29,957 nt of DNA from Antrodiella citrinella (taxonomy: Eukaryota > Basidiomycota > Agaricomycetes > Polyporales > Steccherinaceae), in contig SGPM01000330.1 of NCBI GenBank assembly GCA_004802725.1, positions 1-29,957 on the forward strand, read 5' to 3'. The notes beneath the pieces were generated by a model. That model was not told the origin of the DNA. It saw nothing but the letters and a program-made list of their open reading frames with translations, and ran no database searches. Positions 19,630 through 29,957 of the stretch are shown piece after piece (within the stretch, counting starts at the first letter, position 1; each line of letters opens with the position of its first letter). Both the position numbers and the translations under genes were made by a program.

Positions 19630-21762
19630 TTAGAGCCTCGCAGTGATCGGTTGCCAGTCCACCCGTTCAACCTAAACACATGCACCATTATTCACATCGC
19701 CGAACAGGCAGCGACTATCGAAAACACGCACCATATCAGGGACTAGATCCTTCACTGTCTTCGCACCGATCAGCTGCATGCCCATGATGATCTCCCGCTC
19801 TAGAATGCGGATAATCTTCACTACACCAGCCGCACCGTACGCCTAGAGATCGACCGAGTTAGATGGTACCGGGATGTGTGCCAAACTGCGGGGACTTACA
19901 CTTTGCGCGTACAGGAAGGGTCGTCCCATTCCCACTGCAGTTGCGCCAAGACACAGAGCTTTCAGGATATCTGTCCCTCGTCTTACGCCACCGTCCAGAT
20001 ACACTGGGCAACCAACACACGGTCAGCACGCGCAGCAATTTTCGAAGCCATCTGGGTCGTTTACCTTCCAGTTTCGTGAATACTTCGGGGTGATGCTTCC
20101 GAAGTTTGTAGAGAACTTCAATAGGAGGCATGGAACTATAGAAAGGGTCATGGAAGCGGTCTCGTGAGCATTAGCGGAGTACAACGCACTATTCCAGCTG
20201 TCGTCCTGAGCAGATATGTCAATACTAGGACATTTAAACATCATTGAGCAGACTTACCTCCGTGGTTGGAGAGTAAAATACCATCGCAACCTGCTTCAGC
20301 GGCTAACAATGCATCCTACACCTCAGGTGAACTTCAGGATTCCCAGCCAGCTGAAAGTCTACAAACGTACATCGACACACTGGATACCCTTGATAACGAT
20401 GGGTAGATTGGTAATGCTGCGTAGCCATGGAATTGTCTTCGCATCATTCAGCAATGTTCTCCCCAATCACACGCGAAAGGACTCACTTTCTTCCAGGTCA
20501 TGTTAATGTCGTCATTCGCGATTAGCGCACCTGCTGTACCCTTGATATCGATACTGGACTCCAATTCGGCCATATCGTCTCTCTTCCTTGGTAAATCAGC
20601 TTTCGATTTCCCCTCTGCAATGTCTTCAACTTTATCCAAGTCCCAGCCAGCACGGACATCCCGTTCTCTGTTGCCAGGGACGATGGCATCAGCTGTGAGG
20701 AAGATGGCCTTGTATCCCAGTTGTTCAATCTCGCGGACACGAGCTTCTGCGACCTTATCGTCTTTGTGCTTGTAGAGTTGGAAAAAGAGCGGTTGTGATG
20801 GGTTGAGGCGTGCTTCGGCAATCTGAGCATATGATAATGACGCATTGGACGAGACCATTTGGATGAGGTTCGAAAAGCCTGCGCCTTTCGTTATGTTCGC
20901 CTCGCCTAAGTCGCGACAAAGCGTCAGTGAAGGCCTCGTGTAAATGAAGCACAAGAAACGTACCCAGAGGATGTCCGAGCTTAGCAAGCGCTGCACCACT
21001 TACGAACACGGGAATTGAAGACTTGAAACCAAGTATTGTGGTTGAAGGGTCACAACTACCCATTGCACGCATTACCCTAGCATTGAAGAAGAAACGGGAA
21101 AATGCCCGAGCATTCTCCACTCGTGCTGTATAGCCGAATAAGCGTGTTACCAGCATGGAATTCGCAGGAGTACGTACCGGTTTCTTCATCAGTAGCAGAA
21201 GAGTAGTAGGCCCAAGCCTTGTTTGACAACAACGACTTGGCAACATCCTGGAAGCGTTGTCAATTGAAGTCGCCGCATGCTTTAAAGACCATACCTCCAT
21301 CTCATACAAGTTCAGAATCCGACTGATAGACGGTTTCTTAGCTTGGGCTAGTTCCATTCTCTCGTCCTCAGCTGTCTTCTGCCTGTTCCCTCGCGATATC
21401 TCTAATTGCACGACAGAGTCATTATCGAGATCCCCCAAGTGCTTCTCGGCCGGCAGGTTCTTGTCCAGAGCATCTGGCGGGTGTATGGGTTCGTACGCGG
21501 ACGTAGCATCTCTACCAGCGTATTTGAGAATGATCTTTGCACCTCCTGGATGTTCCTAGTAAAGAGGTTAGCTGAGATCCTTATTGTGTACGCTAAAGTC
21601 ACATACAGACAAGAACTCTGTGACGTCGTACACCTTGTTCTTGATGATGACCCAACACGACCTTCATGATTGGCCGACTTAATACATACATGTATACCAA
21701 TGATAGAATGAGACATACTGCGTGCTGTTGTGTTCTCCGACTTGCTGCAGGGATATAGACAT
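19630..21762 (-). CDS. CYB2: L-lactate dehydrogenase (cytochrome b2-type FMN/heme enzyme)
   Basis: Thirteen exons on the minus strand give 492 residues: 21762-21719, 21661-21607, 21555-21295, 21247-21178, 21125-20964, 20905-20487, 20436-20371, 20315-20258, 20205-20190, 20135-20065, 20003-19900, 19842-19732 and 19671-19630. Residues 1-80 are a cytochrome b5 domain ([16 protein letters not shown]) with heme ligands His35 in EHPGG and His58. The rest is the FMN barrel: [11 protein letters not shown] (Tyr135), Tyr242 in FFQLY, Arg277 in NRERD, Lys353 in PIVIKG, catalytic His377 and Arg380 in SNHGGRQLEY, then [14 protein letters not shown] and GRPFLYA. It oxidises L-lactate to pyruvate and passes electrons to cytochrome c. 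The yeast enzyme has an intermembrane-space presequence; this start shows none, so a cytosolic form or a missed upstream exon is possible. Exon 9 is 16 nt. Other 2-hydroxyacid substrates cannot be excluded. Confidence 0.93.
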
Positions 21763-22225
21763 CTTAGGAGGATGATACGAGTGAGATGGATAGAGGTATC
21801 TGAGGGAAAACAAACGGCTTTCCGCAAATTATATTCGTCTTCTGAGGCTGAGGGTCACGAGTGTGAGGTGAGTGAACGCGGGTCAGACGGTCCGGCAGCG
21901 TTGCGAAGTCAATGACCTCGTTGTTTGCCATTTGGTAGGTAATGATGACGAGAGAAACATCACTCGAGGCTCGAGATGCTGCAGCGTGTACGCCAAAACA
22001 GTGGTCAGTATTTGAAAAGTGAATACCGTCGTGAACTTTGCGGTCGCTGCCTCGGCAAGATGCGGCGGTCTCCCAAGCAATACGCGCCCGTGTCACGTGC
22101 TTCACGTGTCTCGCGTCGCGTCGTTGACATTGACCCTCTTGGCTTCCGACAACAACAACCTTTTCGACATAGTCCCCGACAAACACATCATTCTCACCCG
22201 ACCGCCCGCCTTGCATCCGCCCACT
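21763..22225. promoter_or_regulatory. divergent promoter of CYB2 and the SAP-domain gene
   Basis: 463 bp separate the two start codons. The rightward leader (22140-22225) is C-rich with CAACAACAACC and CACCCGACC. The middle (22085-22125) is rich in CGTG/CACG elements (GTCACGTGCTTCACGTGTCTCGCG), including CACGTG E-box cores at 22094-22099 and CACGTG at 22104-22109. These could bind bHLH regulators; that role is inferred. Confidence 0.5.
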
Positions 22226-24454
22226 ATGTCGGCCGTCCCTGACAGGAAGACACTGGAAGGCATGCGCCGTGTCGATCTTCAGAAGCTCTGCAAGGTTCGT
22301 TGACCGCTTATTGTTTGGCCACGCCCGCCGTCTTACTCATATCTTGAATGCATAGGAACACGGTCTCAGAGCAAATCTTAAGTCGGAATCCCTTGTCGAT
22401 CTTCTGCTGGAGGCCACGAAACCGTCCCAGCTTCCGCGTCCGACTCGGTCGTCGTCTATGCGCATTATCAGTAAATCAAGCTCCAGCTCTCGCCCACGCG
22501 GTCGGTCAGGCTCCGTCGTCATCCACGATACGGATGAAGAAGGCGAGCCAGAACAAGCACCGCCCGAGACTGCTACATCGTCCCAACATGAGCCCGATCC
22601 GCCATTACCACCCCCGCCTTCACGTGTACCCCGGAAGGCCAAGGAGTCGCAGTACAAGCTGGGTGTGGGCCGACCCACGCTCGCAGGCGGTAGTGGTGCG
22701 AGGGCTGTGAGCAGGACCGGAAGTATATCGAGACCTAAACGCGGCAAGGCACCCAGCACCATGATCAAGCCCAATGAGGAGGCTATACAGGAAGTGGATG
22801 AAGGTGAGTCCCGGAAGACTTGGCTCCACCATAGATTGAAAGGCTAAAATTGAATACAGAACTTGAGAATGCACTCGCAGGTTTGGCCAGAGTTGACCCT
22901 GGTCCTTCATCTGAGATGAATCTGGATGCAACCCCGCAAGCAGGCCCGTCGGGTACCACACATGATGATACTGTACCTACATTCCTACCTGCACCTGTGG
23001 CTTCTTCGGCGATCGCACAGCCTGTATTCCCGGACTATATGTCGTTGTCAAATTTGGCCAATCTGAGGGCAACTATCGAGGAAGTGGTACGCACATGTTC
23101 ACTTTTCCTTGATCCATATCGTTTCACACTAATATGTATCGCAGATCCTCCCCATACGGGACCAGATGCAGACGCTAAATACGAACTTTGACGAAGTTGC
23201 TCGCAACGCCGCGGAAGCAAGCTCACTACGCAACCAAATTACGTTATTAACCAATGAGGTCGCCACTTTGCGAATGCAGGCATCTCGAACTGCACAATTG
23301 GAAGCCGAAGTTGACATACTGAAGGTCCATCTCGCTGCTCTGAGAGAAACGAGCTCTCTGAGCAGCACACATACACGGACGGAATCCAATGAAACTGCTG
23401 ATCAAGCTCCGATAGTGTGAGTCTGGTTTCTATTTGAGACAGTGTCAGCTCGTCTTGACAATTTCACAATAGTCCTTTCGTCTTGGCACCTGACTCGTTC
23501 GTCTTGCTCGGCAAACGACAACGGAGTCCGAATGATAGCAATGTGGAGAACGCTATGGAACCGAAGTTGGAGGATGACGGGGGCGAGCTTGCACCGCCGA
23601 GCAAGAAACGTCCTAAACTGTCTCAGCAAGGCGATGCTACTTCGAGGCCCTCGAGAGGTAGCTCAAGACATAGGACTCCCGTACGTGAGACCGCCGCTCC
23701 CATTGCTGGTCCTTCATCAGAGCAAGGTTTCACCATTTACAATGGACCCGAGGTGATTGAGGACGAGTATGAAGATCCGCCGCCACCTACCACACAGTTG
23801 TCCCAGCTATTCGCCACACCTGGACCGTCATCGAACGCAGCAGCCGGTTCTTCGCATGCAGGTGATCAGTTAATTGGCCGCAACACCGCCTTCACGTTTA
23901 CTTTTCCCGAGTCTGGGTTTCATCCGATCACCTCCACCCCTATTGCACAATTTGGTGTTGGACCCGTACCCCCGACAATGACAATACCATTCCCCGAACC
24001 ACCGACATCCCCTACTCCCAGTCCTGAGCGAGGCAGACGTGCGCATGCATTTGGCACGCCTTCGCGAAGTCCCGCTCGTCCTCGTCCTGCTAGTCGTCAA
24101 CCCTCTGTTCCTCCTAATCCCGCTGGCTTTTCAGTAGAACCACCGCCACAGTTCGTTTCACCTGCAGCACTCATGAGGACACCGCCTCCTCCGACCATCT
24201 CAGAGCCTCCAGCAACAGGAAACACCAACACCAACAACCAAGCGTCGCTGGGCATCGGTATCGGGCGGCCCCGCTCGTCTGGCATCGGTATGGGACCGGT
24301 TGCGCTGCCTGTGCCCATGCCACCGGATACACCCGCGCCCCCAATGAAGCGGACGATGTATGGCACGGAGCTGGATGCGGATTCGCGGTTTGGAGATTTT
24401 GGACAGGATGGGATCGCCATGGGTTTTTGGACAGGCGTGACACCGCGTTTTTGA
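22226..24454 (+). CDS. SAP-domain protein with coiled coil and long disordered tail
   Basis: Exons 22226-22294, 22356-22803, 22860-23086, 23145-23416 and 23473-24454 encode 665 residues. Residues 8-42 match a SAP domain, the two-helix motif of chromatin and RNA-processing proteins: LEGMRRVDLQKLCKEHGL, then ESLVDLLLEAT. Intron 1 falls between its two helices. A basic/Pro-rich stretch follows (RVPRKAKESQYKLGVGRP). Residues about 249-317 form a coiled coil with a clear heptad pattern (LRNQITLLTNEVATLRMQA), which suggests dimerisation. The rest is Pro/Ser/Thr-rich with nuclear-type KKRPK and many SP/TP sites, ending in FGQDGIAMGFWTGVTPRF. The likely setting is nuclear DNA or chromatin binding. 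The exact function is not recognised. The phases of all four introns agree. Confidence 0.85.
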
Positions 24455-24970
24455 ATGAGGGGGTAGACGAAGCGGCATCACCCCCGATAACTTGATTTTG
24501 CACTCGCCGCTCCAAGGTTGCAGTCGGATTTATGGAGAGGTAGTGAGGCTTCTTGGGTGGTTCATGAGCCTGGCTAGTCTTCGTTGATTGTTGTTTCCCC
24601 GCTCTGTTTCGTCGCAGTATTCTGTCATTAGCTTTCTTCAAACCTTTACCATTATACGTTCCTCAGATATTTCCCATTACGACGCTCAAACACAAGTCTC
24701 AATTCACGACAATTTATTGTTCGTTGTTGCATAGTATTCCTACTATTGATCCCAGACATGAATTGACTTCAAAAATGAAAGACCGCTTGTACTACTACTT
24801 CTCTTACCGATTCTCGAGCTCTCGACGAATAACTTAAGAACCAAGATTCTAAACAACATTATTACAAGACGCGATGGATGGTGGTTTGTTTGGTGATGGC
24901 CTGAGTTATGCATAGGCTGTGATATGTGAGCAGAATAAATAGTACGAGATGAAAGACAGCATCAGTCGTC
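24455..24970. other. convergent 3' region between SAP and MAP kinase genes
   Basis: 516 bp of AT-rich sequence separate the two stops. Stretches such as TTATACGTTCC (24652 on) and the AATAAATAG around 24935 are compatible with mRNA 3' ends. Open frames here lack protein-like character. No RNA gene or repeat is seen. Confidence 0.55.
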
Positions 24971-26690
<1,720 letters not shown>

Positions 26691-27982
26691 GACTGAAGTG
26701 CAAGACAAGAGCTCAGATAAGGACCAGCTAAGGCTCTACGGTGAAGGCTCTACGGTGAAGAATGAACAGAAGAGGGACGTTGTATGGTATGGGAGAGAGG
26801 GAAACAGTGGATTGGAGGGCTCTTGGGGAAGACGATACGATATCTAACGCCGGCTGATTTGATGAAGGCGGTATACGGTAACTGACCTGGTCGACGTCGT
26901 CTCTTACATTTGTTACAGATGCAAAGCCCTGTGCAGGACCAAGGCGTATGTACCGAAGATCAAGTGACGGTTATGGTCATCGTACGTATTTCTGCGTTCT
27001 CACTATCTTCGAGGTATGTCTCTCTATTATGTTCAGCAAAATCTGAGAGGTTGAGAGGTCCCGAAGATTCAAATTCAGACGGAGCGCCGACACTCCACAT
27101 ACGAATCCGAGCGCTAGCAAGTGTTGCATCTTAATTCGTAAGTCCATTTCGTCGTTCTCATATAAGGCTTAGGGTGAACTTACGCTTGCGAATCACAGCT
27201 GAATTTGCAGGAACATGGGCTTGGATCAATAACATACAAACCGACACATACGTTGTCGTGTTTCACTCTGCGATGTCTCGCCGTGACACTGTCAGTGTTT
27301 GGACTCGGACGGTCACGGTCGGTCGATCATTGTGTCGATCCTTTACTACGACTCCTGACTCGACGCGTACTTACGGTTACTCACGGTTGTGAATCTTTGT
27401 GAATGTTGAAGATGTTACTACTTATGTTCTTACGTTCCATGCCTGGCCAATACGTGGATTGGGCTGCTCGACGTCCAGCCCAGCGCATCGCCCTATTAAT
27501 CGGAACCCGCACTTGCGTGGACCATGCCTTCCAGACCGATATTGGGTGGAAGCAAACTGGTCCTCCTTAAGCACAATCCGCGGCTGCGACAACCCACTGG
27601 CAGCAGGTGACACTTGCCTTTGCTAATGCTCTGTTGAGTACGAATGCTTGGGACCAGTGACCGCGGCTAAGTCTTGGCCAGGTCAGCTTCCGCGGCAGAA
27701 TTGCCTCCAGCAAGCCCCGAAACACGTCTCCTCATTTTGCTATGCCACGGTACCAGGCAATAGGGTCGCGACTTCCCTTAAAGAACTCCCATCGGGGATG
27801 TCTCAGATCCTGCATTCACTTCTTACTACTTTGCGCTTTTCCTCTCTTCGGATTCGGAGCTTTCACGTTCTTCTGCTTCGTTTCCTTCTGTTTTTCTTTA
27901 CAAGTGCTTCGCCTCAACGCAAGCCGTTCTTTCACTCATATTTCACACCTCCACATTCACATCCCGCCCCTTGACGAGAGTG
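26691..27982. promoter_or_regulatory. 1.3-kb divergent intergenic region of the MAP kinase and cupredoxin genes
   Basis: This is the largest gene-free stretch apart from the left element. It contains a tandem 14-bp duplication (26730-26757) close to the kinase start. Open frames at 26910, 27174, 27399 and 27648 have no protein-like order or splice support. The last 150 bp (27825-27975) are pyrimidine-rich (TTCTTCTGCTTCGTTTCC, CACACCTCCACATTCACA) and form a typical leader of a strongly expressed fungal gene. No TATA box is evident. Confidence 0.5.
26730..26757 (+). repeat. tandem 14-bp duplication
   Basis: The sequence AAGGCTCTACGGTG occurs twice head to tail at 26730-26743 and 26744-26757, some 40 bp upstream of the kinase start codon, and is followed by AAG. 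It may be a simple slippage duplication in the 5' leader. Confidence 0.7.
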
Positions 27983-29318
27983 ATGTTTTCGAAGACCTCC
28001 TTCGTTGCGGCGCTCGCGCTTGCCGCGAGTGCGTCTGCTGCTATGCAACACACAATCATCGTCGGAGATGTCAATGGTGATACTGTCTATACTCCCCCTT
28101 ACCTAGTAAGCCTCGTCCTCCGTCTCGACGCTACGCAGCCGTACTTACTAGAAGCACAGGATGCTGACGTCGGAGACCAGCTCATCTTTGAGTTCCAGCA
28201 GAAGAACCATTCTGCGGTCCAGTCGACTTTCGATAACCCTTGCACGTCCAACGGTGGTTTCAACTCTGGATTGTACGTCCTGCGGTTTAGTTGCTGTTGT
28301 GTCATTGTAATCTAATTCTCTCCTCCAGCTTCCCTGTTTCTGCTGCGCAGACTGACAACTTCCCCACTTTCACCGTTCCCGTGAAGGATGTGCGTATCCT
28401 GCCTTGAAATTATGAGTGTGCATATCGCTCACACTACTTCATCGTCCACAGAAGAACCCCATCTGGGTTTACTGCGCGCAGAACGCCAACCTCCCTACCT
28501 CTCACTGTGGTATGGGAATGGTCTTCGCTGCCAACCCCGGATTTGTCTTCGATGCGTTCCGTGCAAAGGCACTCGCCATTGGTGCCAAACTCAAGGCTGA
28601 GGGTCTCGCTTCGTCTATCCGCGCTTCCGCCACTGCCAGCCTCAAGCCTATCAACATCGCGGCACCCAGTGCTTTGCCCGTCACGCATACCATCATCGTC
28701 GGTGATGCTAACGGCGACACGATCTACACCCCGCCTTTCCTCGATGCGAACGTTGGTGATCAGCTCATCTTCGAGTTCCAGCAGAAGAACCACTCTGCGG
28801 TCCAGTCGACCTTCGACAACCCTTGCACATCCAACGGTGGCTTCAACTCTGGATTGTGAGTTCGCTTCTCCTGGCATGCGCATAACAATATTAATCATCT
28901 TGCCTGACAGCCACCCCGTTCCCGTGGGTCAGACCTCTGAGTTCCCGCAGTTCGCTGTCACTGTCAAGGATGTAAGTTGCCATCGGTTTTAGGTTATGCG
29001 TACTTTAACTTATCCCTTTACCTTCAGAAAAACCCCATCTGGGTGTATTGCGCTCAGAATGCCGGCCTCCCTACCTCGCACTGCGGTATGGGCATGGTTT
29101 TTGGTGCCAACCCGGGCAACAAGTTCGACGCGTTCAAGCAGAAGGCTCTTGCCATCGGTGCTCAGCTCAAGGCTCAGGCATCTGCTACCTCTACTACCAC
29201 TGGCGATGTTACCGTCACGCGCACGATCACCTCTGAGGGTTCGACCATGACGCAGTACAAGACGTTCCAGCCGTTGCAGCCGCCGTTCCAGTCTATTCCG
29301 ACTTTGAGCGCGCACTAA
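27983..29318 (+). CDS. secreted protein with two tandem cupredoxin domains
   Basis: Exons 27983-28105, 28160-28272, 28329-28389, 28452-28855, 28911-28971 and 29028-29318 encode 350 residues. A signal peptide (about 1-20, FVAALALAASASA) precedes domain 1 (about 22-148) and, after a short Ala/Ser linker, domain 2 (about 176-305). Each domain has the cupredoxin ligand set: His58/His213 in KNHSAVQ, Cys107/Cys262 in WVYCAQN, His117/His272 in TSHCGMGM, and a following Met. This suggests one type-1 copper site per domain. The family is the extracellular serine-rich fungal cupredoxins. The C-terminus is Ser/Thr-rich and not hydrophobic, so no GPI anchor is predicted. The ORF is open at an upstream TTG, but the ATG at 27983 starts the signal peptide. 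The biological role of these proteins is poorly known; wall or fruiting-body roles are guesses. Confidence 0.9.
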
Positions 29319-29683
29319 AGAGCGAAGGTGTTTGTTTGTCGTTCCTGAGTCGTTCGAAGGGTTTGGGTTCGGGTTAATAGTATCCTCATTTTGAGGTTTC
29401 TGCGCTGGTTGTAGAACCTTCTTATTCCTTCTATTCACCACTCTTCACCTCATATTCACGTGTTACGTTACAACCTCTTCATTCTTCTTGTATATGCTGC
29501 GGACCTTTGGATTTTTGCGATGTTCTCTTTTGTTTTTTTAATTACAGCTGTAGCATATCGCCACTCGTTTGTTCTGGACAAGACTTTCTGTATCACATCT
29601 TCGGACATTTTAGTTGACGATGTTTCATGTGTACGAACCCGCCCTTCTTCGTGAATGGAATGACAACTTCTGTTTGGTATGAA
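29319..29683. other. 3' flank of the cupredoxin gene
   Basis: This stretch carries the presumed mRNA 3' end: T-rich sequence at 29520-29545 and no AATAAA. No open frame with protein character is seen on either strand. Confidence 0.5.
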
Positions 29684-29957
29684 TCAGCGCCGCGGCAAGA
29701 TTGGCTTTGATTGCACTGAGAGGGGTCGCCCTTGCTCATTTACGGAGAGCGAGTAGAAGGATCTGCATGATATGAGGAGATATGAGCTGTACTTCATCTT
29801 TCGAACCCGCATATTGTGAAACAACAAGCCGGGCATCGTACGGTCGTCACCCCGCGGGGGAAGAAAGAGACGCTGATACGGGGGCGTTGAGTACAATAGA
29901 TCGGAAAGCTGTGATTGGCGCTTGTCCTCATTGTTCTCCTCCTCACTGCTTTGCAAC
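29684..29957 (-). CDS. possible partial gene at the right edge
   Basis: A minus-strand frame enters from the right edge and stays open to a stop at 29684-29686. Its first 30 codons look protein-like (SSEEENNEDKRQSQLSDLL, then STPPYQRLFLPPRGDD). The later part is less convincing and could be intron or untranslated sequence. No family is recognised, and the frame could be chance. The palindrome CCCCGCGGGG (29851-29860) lies inside it. Confidence 0.25.
   Translation of the reverse strand, partial: LQSSEEENNEDKRQSQLSDLLYSTPPYQRLFLPPRGDDRTMPGLLFHNMRVRKMKYSSYLLISCRSFYSLSVNEQGRPLSVQSKPILPRR

Noticed and set aside
21764..22216. 150-codon minus-strand frame upstream of CYB2
   Set aside because: Considered as a missed N-terminal exon or presequence, but its end does not splice in phase to the CYB2 start and its composition is not leader-like.
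22337..22774. 145-codon minus-strand frame
   Set aside because: It is antisense to the SAP-domain gene exon 2, which has a coherent domain and splice structure.
28434..28898. 154-codon minus-strand frame
   Set aside because: It is antisense to the cupredoxin gene, where the sense frame has two copies of a conserved domain and copper ligands.
29800..29830. TTCGAACCC resembling a tRNA T-loop
   Set aside because: No acceptor stem, anticodon arm or A box can be paired with it; the same is true of the CTCGAACTC at 1322.

Overview
This window comes from a fungus, most likely a mushroom-forming basidiomycete (Agaricomycetes). Genes are densely packed on both strands and interrupted by many short introns, mostly 47-68 nt with GT-AG ends. 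Start codons are often preceded by pyrimidine-rich leaders. The recognisable proteins are fungal: an RNA polymerase III subunit, Ade8, a cytochrome b2-type lactate dehydrogenase, a Fus3/Kss1-type MAP kinase and a secreted cupredoxin. No tRNA, rRNA, CRISPR array, prokaryotic operon or virus was seen. Exon joins were worked out by hand from reading frame, splice signals and protein continuity; no transcript data were used.

Left part (1-9.5 kb): a possible 3' gene end (2-139) is followed by a TA-flanked element of about 1.08 kb with a perfect 27-bp inverted repeat (164-1246). This element lies just upstream of RPC37 (1444-2415). Next come a 14-exon helical-repeat-like gene with no recognised family (2630-5666) and a 1132-residue LIM protein (5921-9474) with two arrays of a short Thr-Gly repeat.

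Middle part (9.8-19.3 kb): ADE8 on the minus strand (9850-10576) shares an upstream region with a seven-helix membrane protein with a long tail (10969-13316). A J-domain membrane protein with a GC-AG intron (13657-14543) and a coiled-coil protein (14939 to about 17095) follow. The coiled-coil gene runs into a stretch peppered with N bases. A single-exon disordered protein lies on the minus strand (18024-19256).

Right part (19.6-30 kb): a 13-exon CYB2-type flavocytochrome gene with a 16-nt microexon (19630-21762, minus) is divergent from a SAP-domain coiled-coil protein (22226-24454). The mating/filamentation MAP kinase (24971-26690, minus) is divergent, across 1.3 kb, from a secreted protein with two tandem cupredoxin domains (27983-29318).

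The genes look like ordinary chromosomal neighbours rather than one pathway. They cover Pol III transcription, purine synthesis, lactate oxidation, MAP kinase signalling, LIM scaffolding and a secreted copper protein. The most unusual signals are the inverted-repeat element, the Thr-Gly repeat arrays in the LIM protein, the unassigned 14-exon gene, and the cupredoxin duplication with one unmatched intron-like insert.
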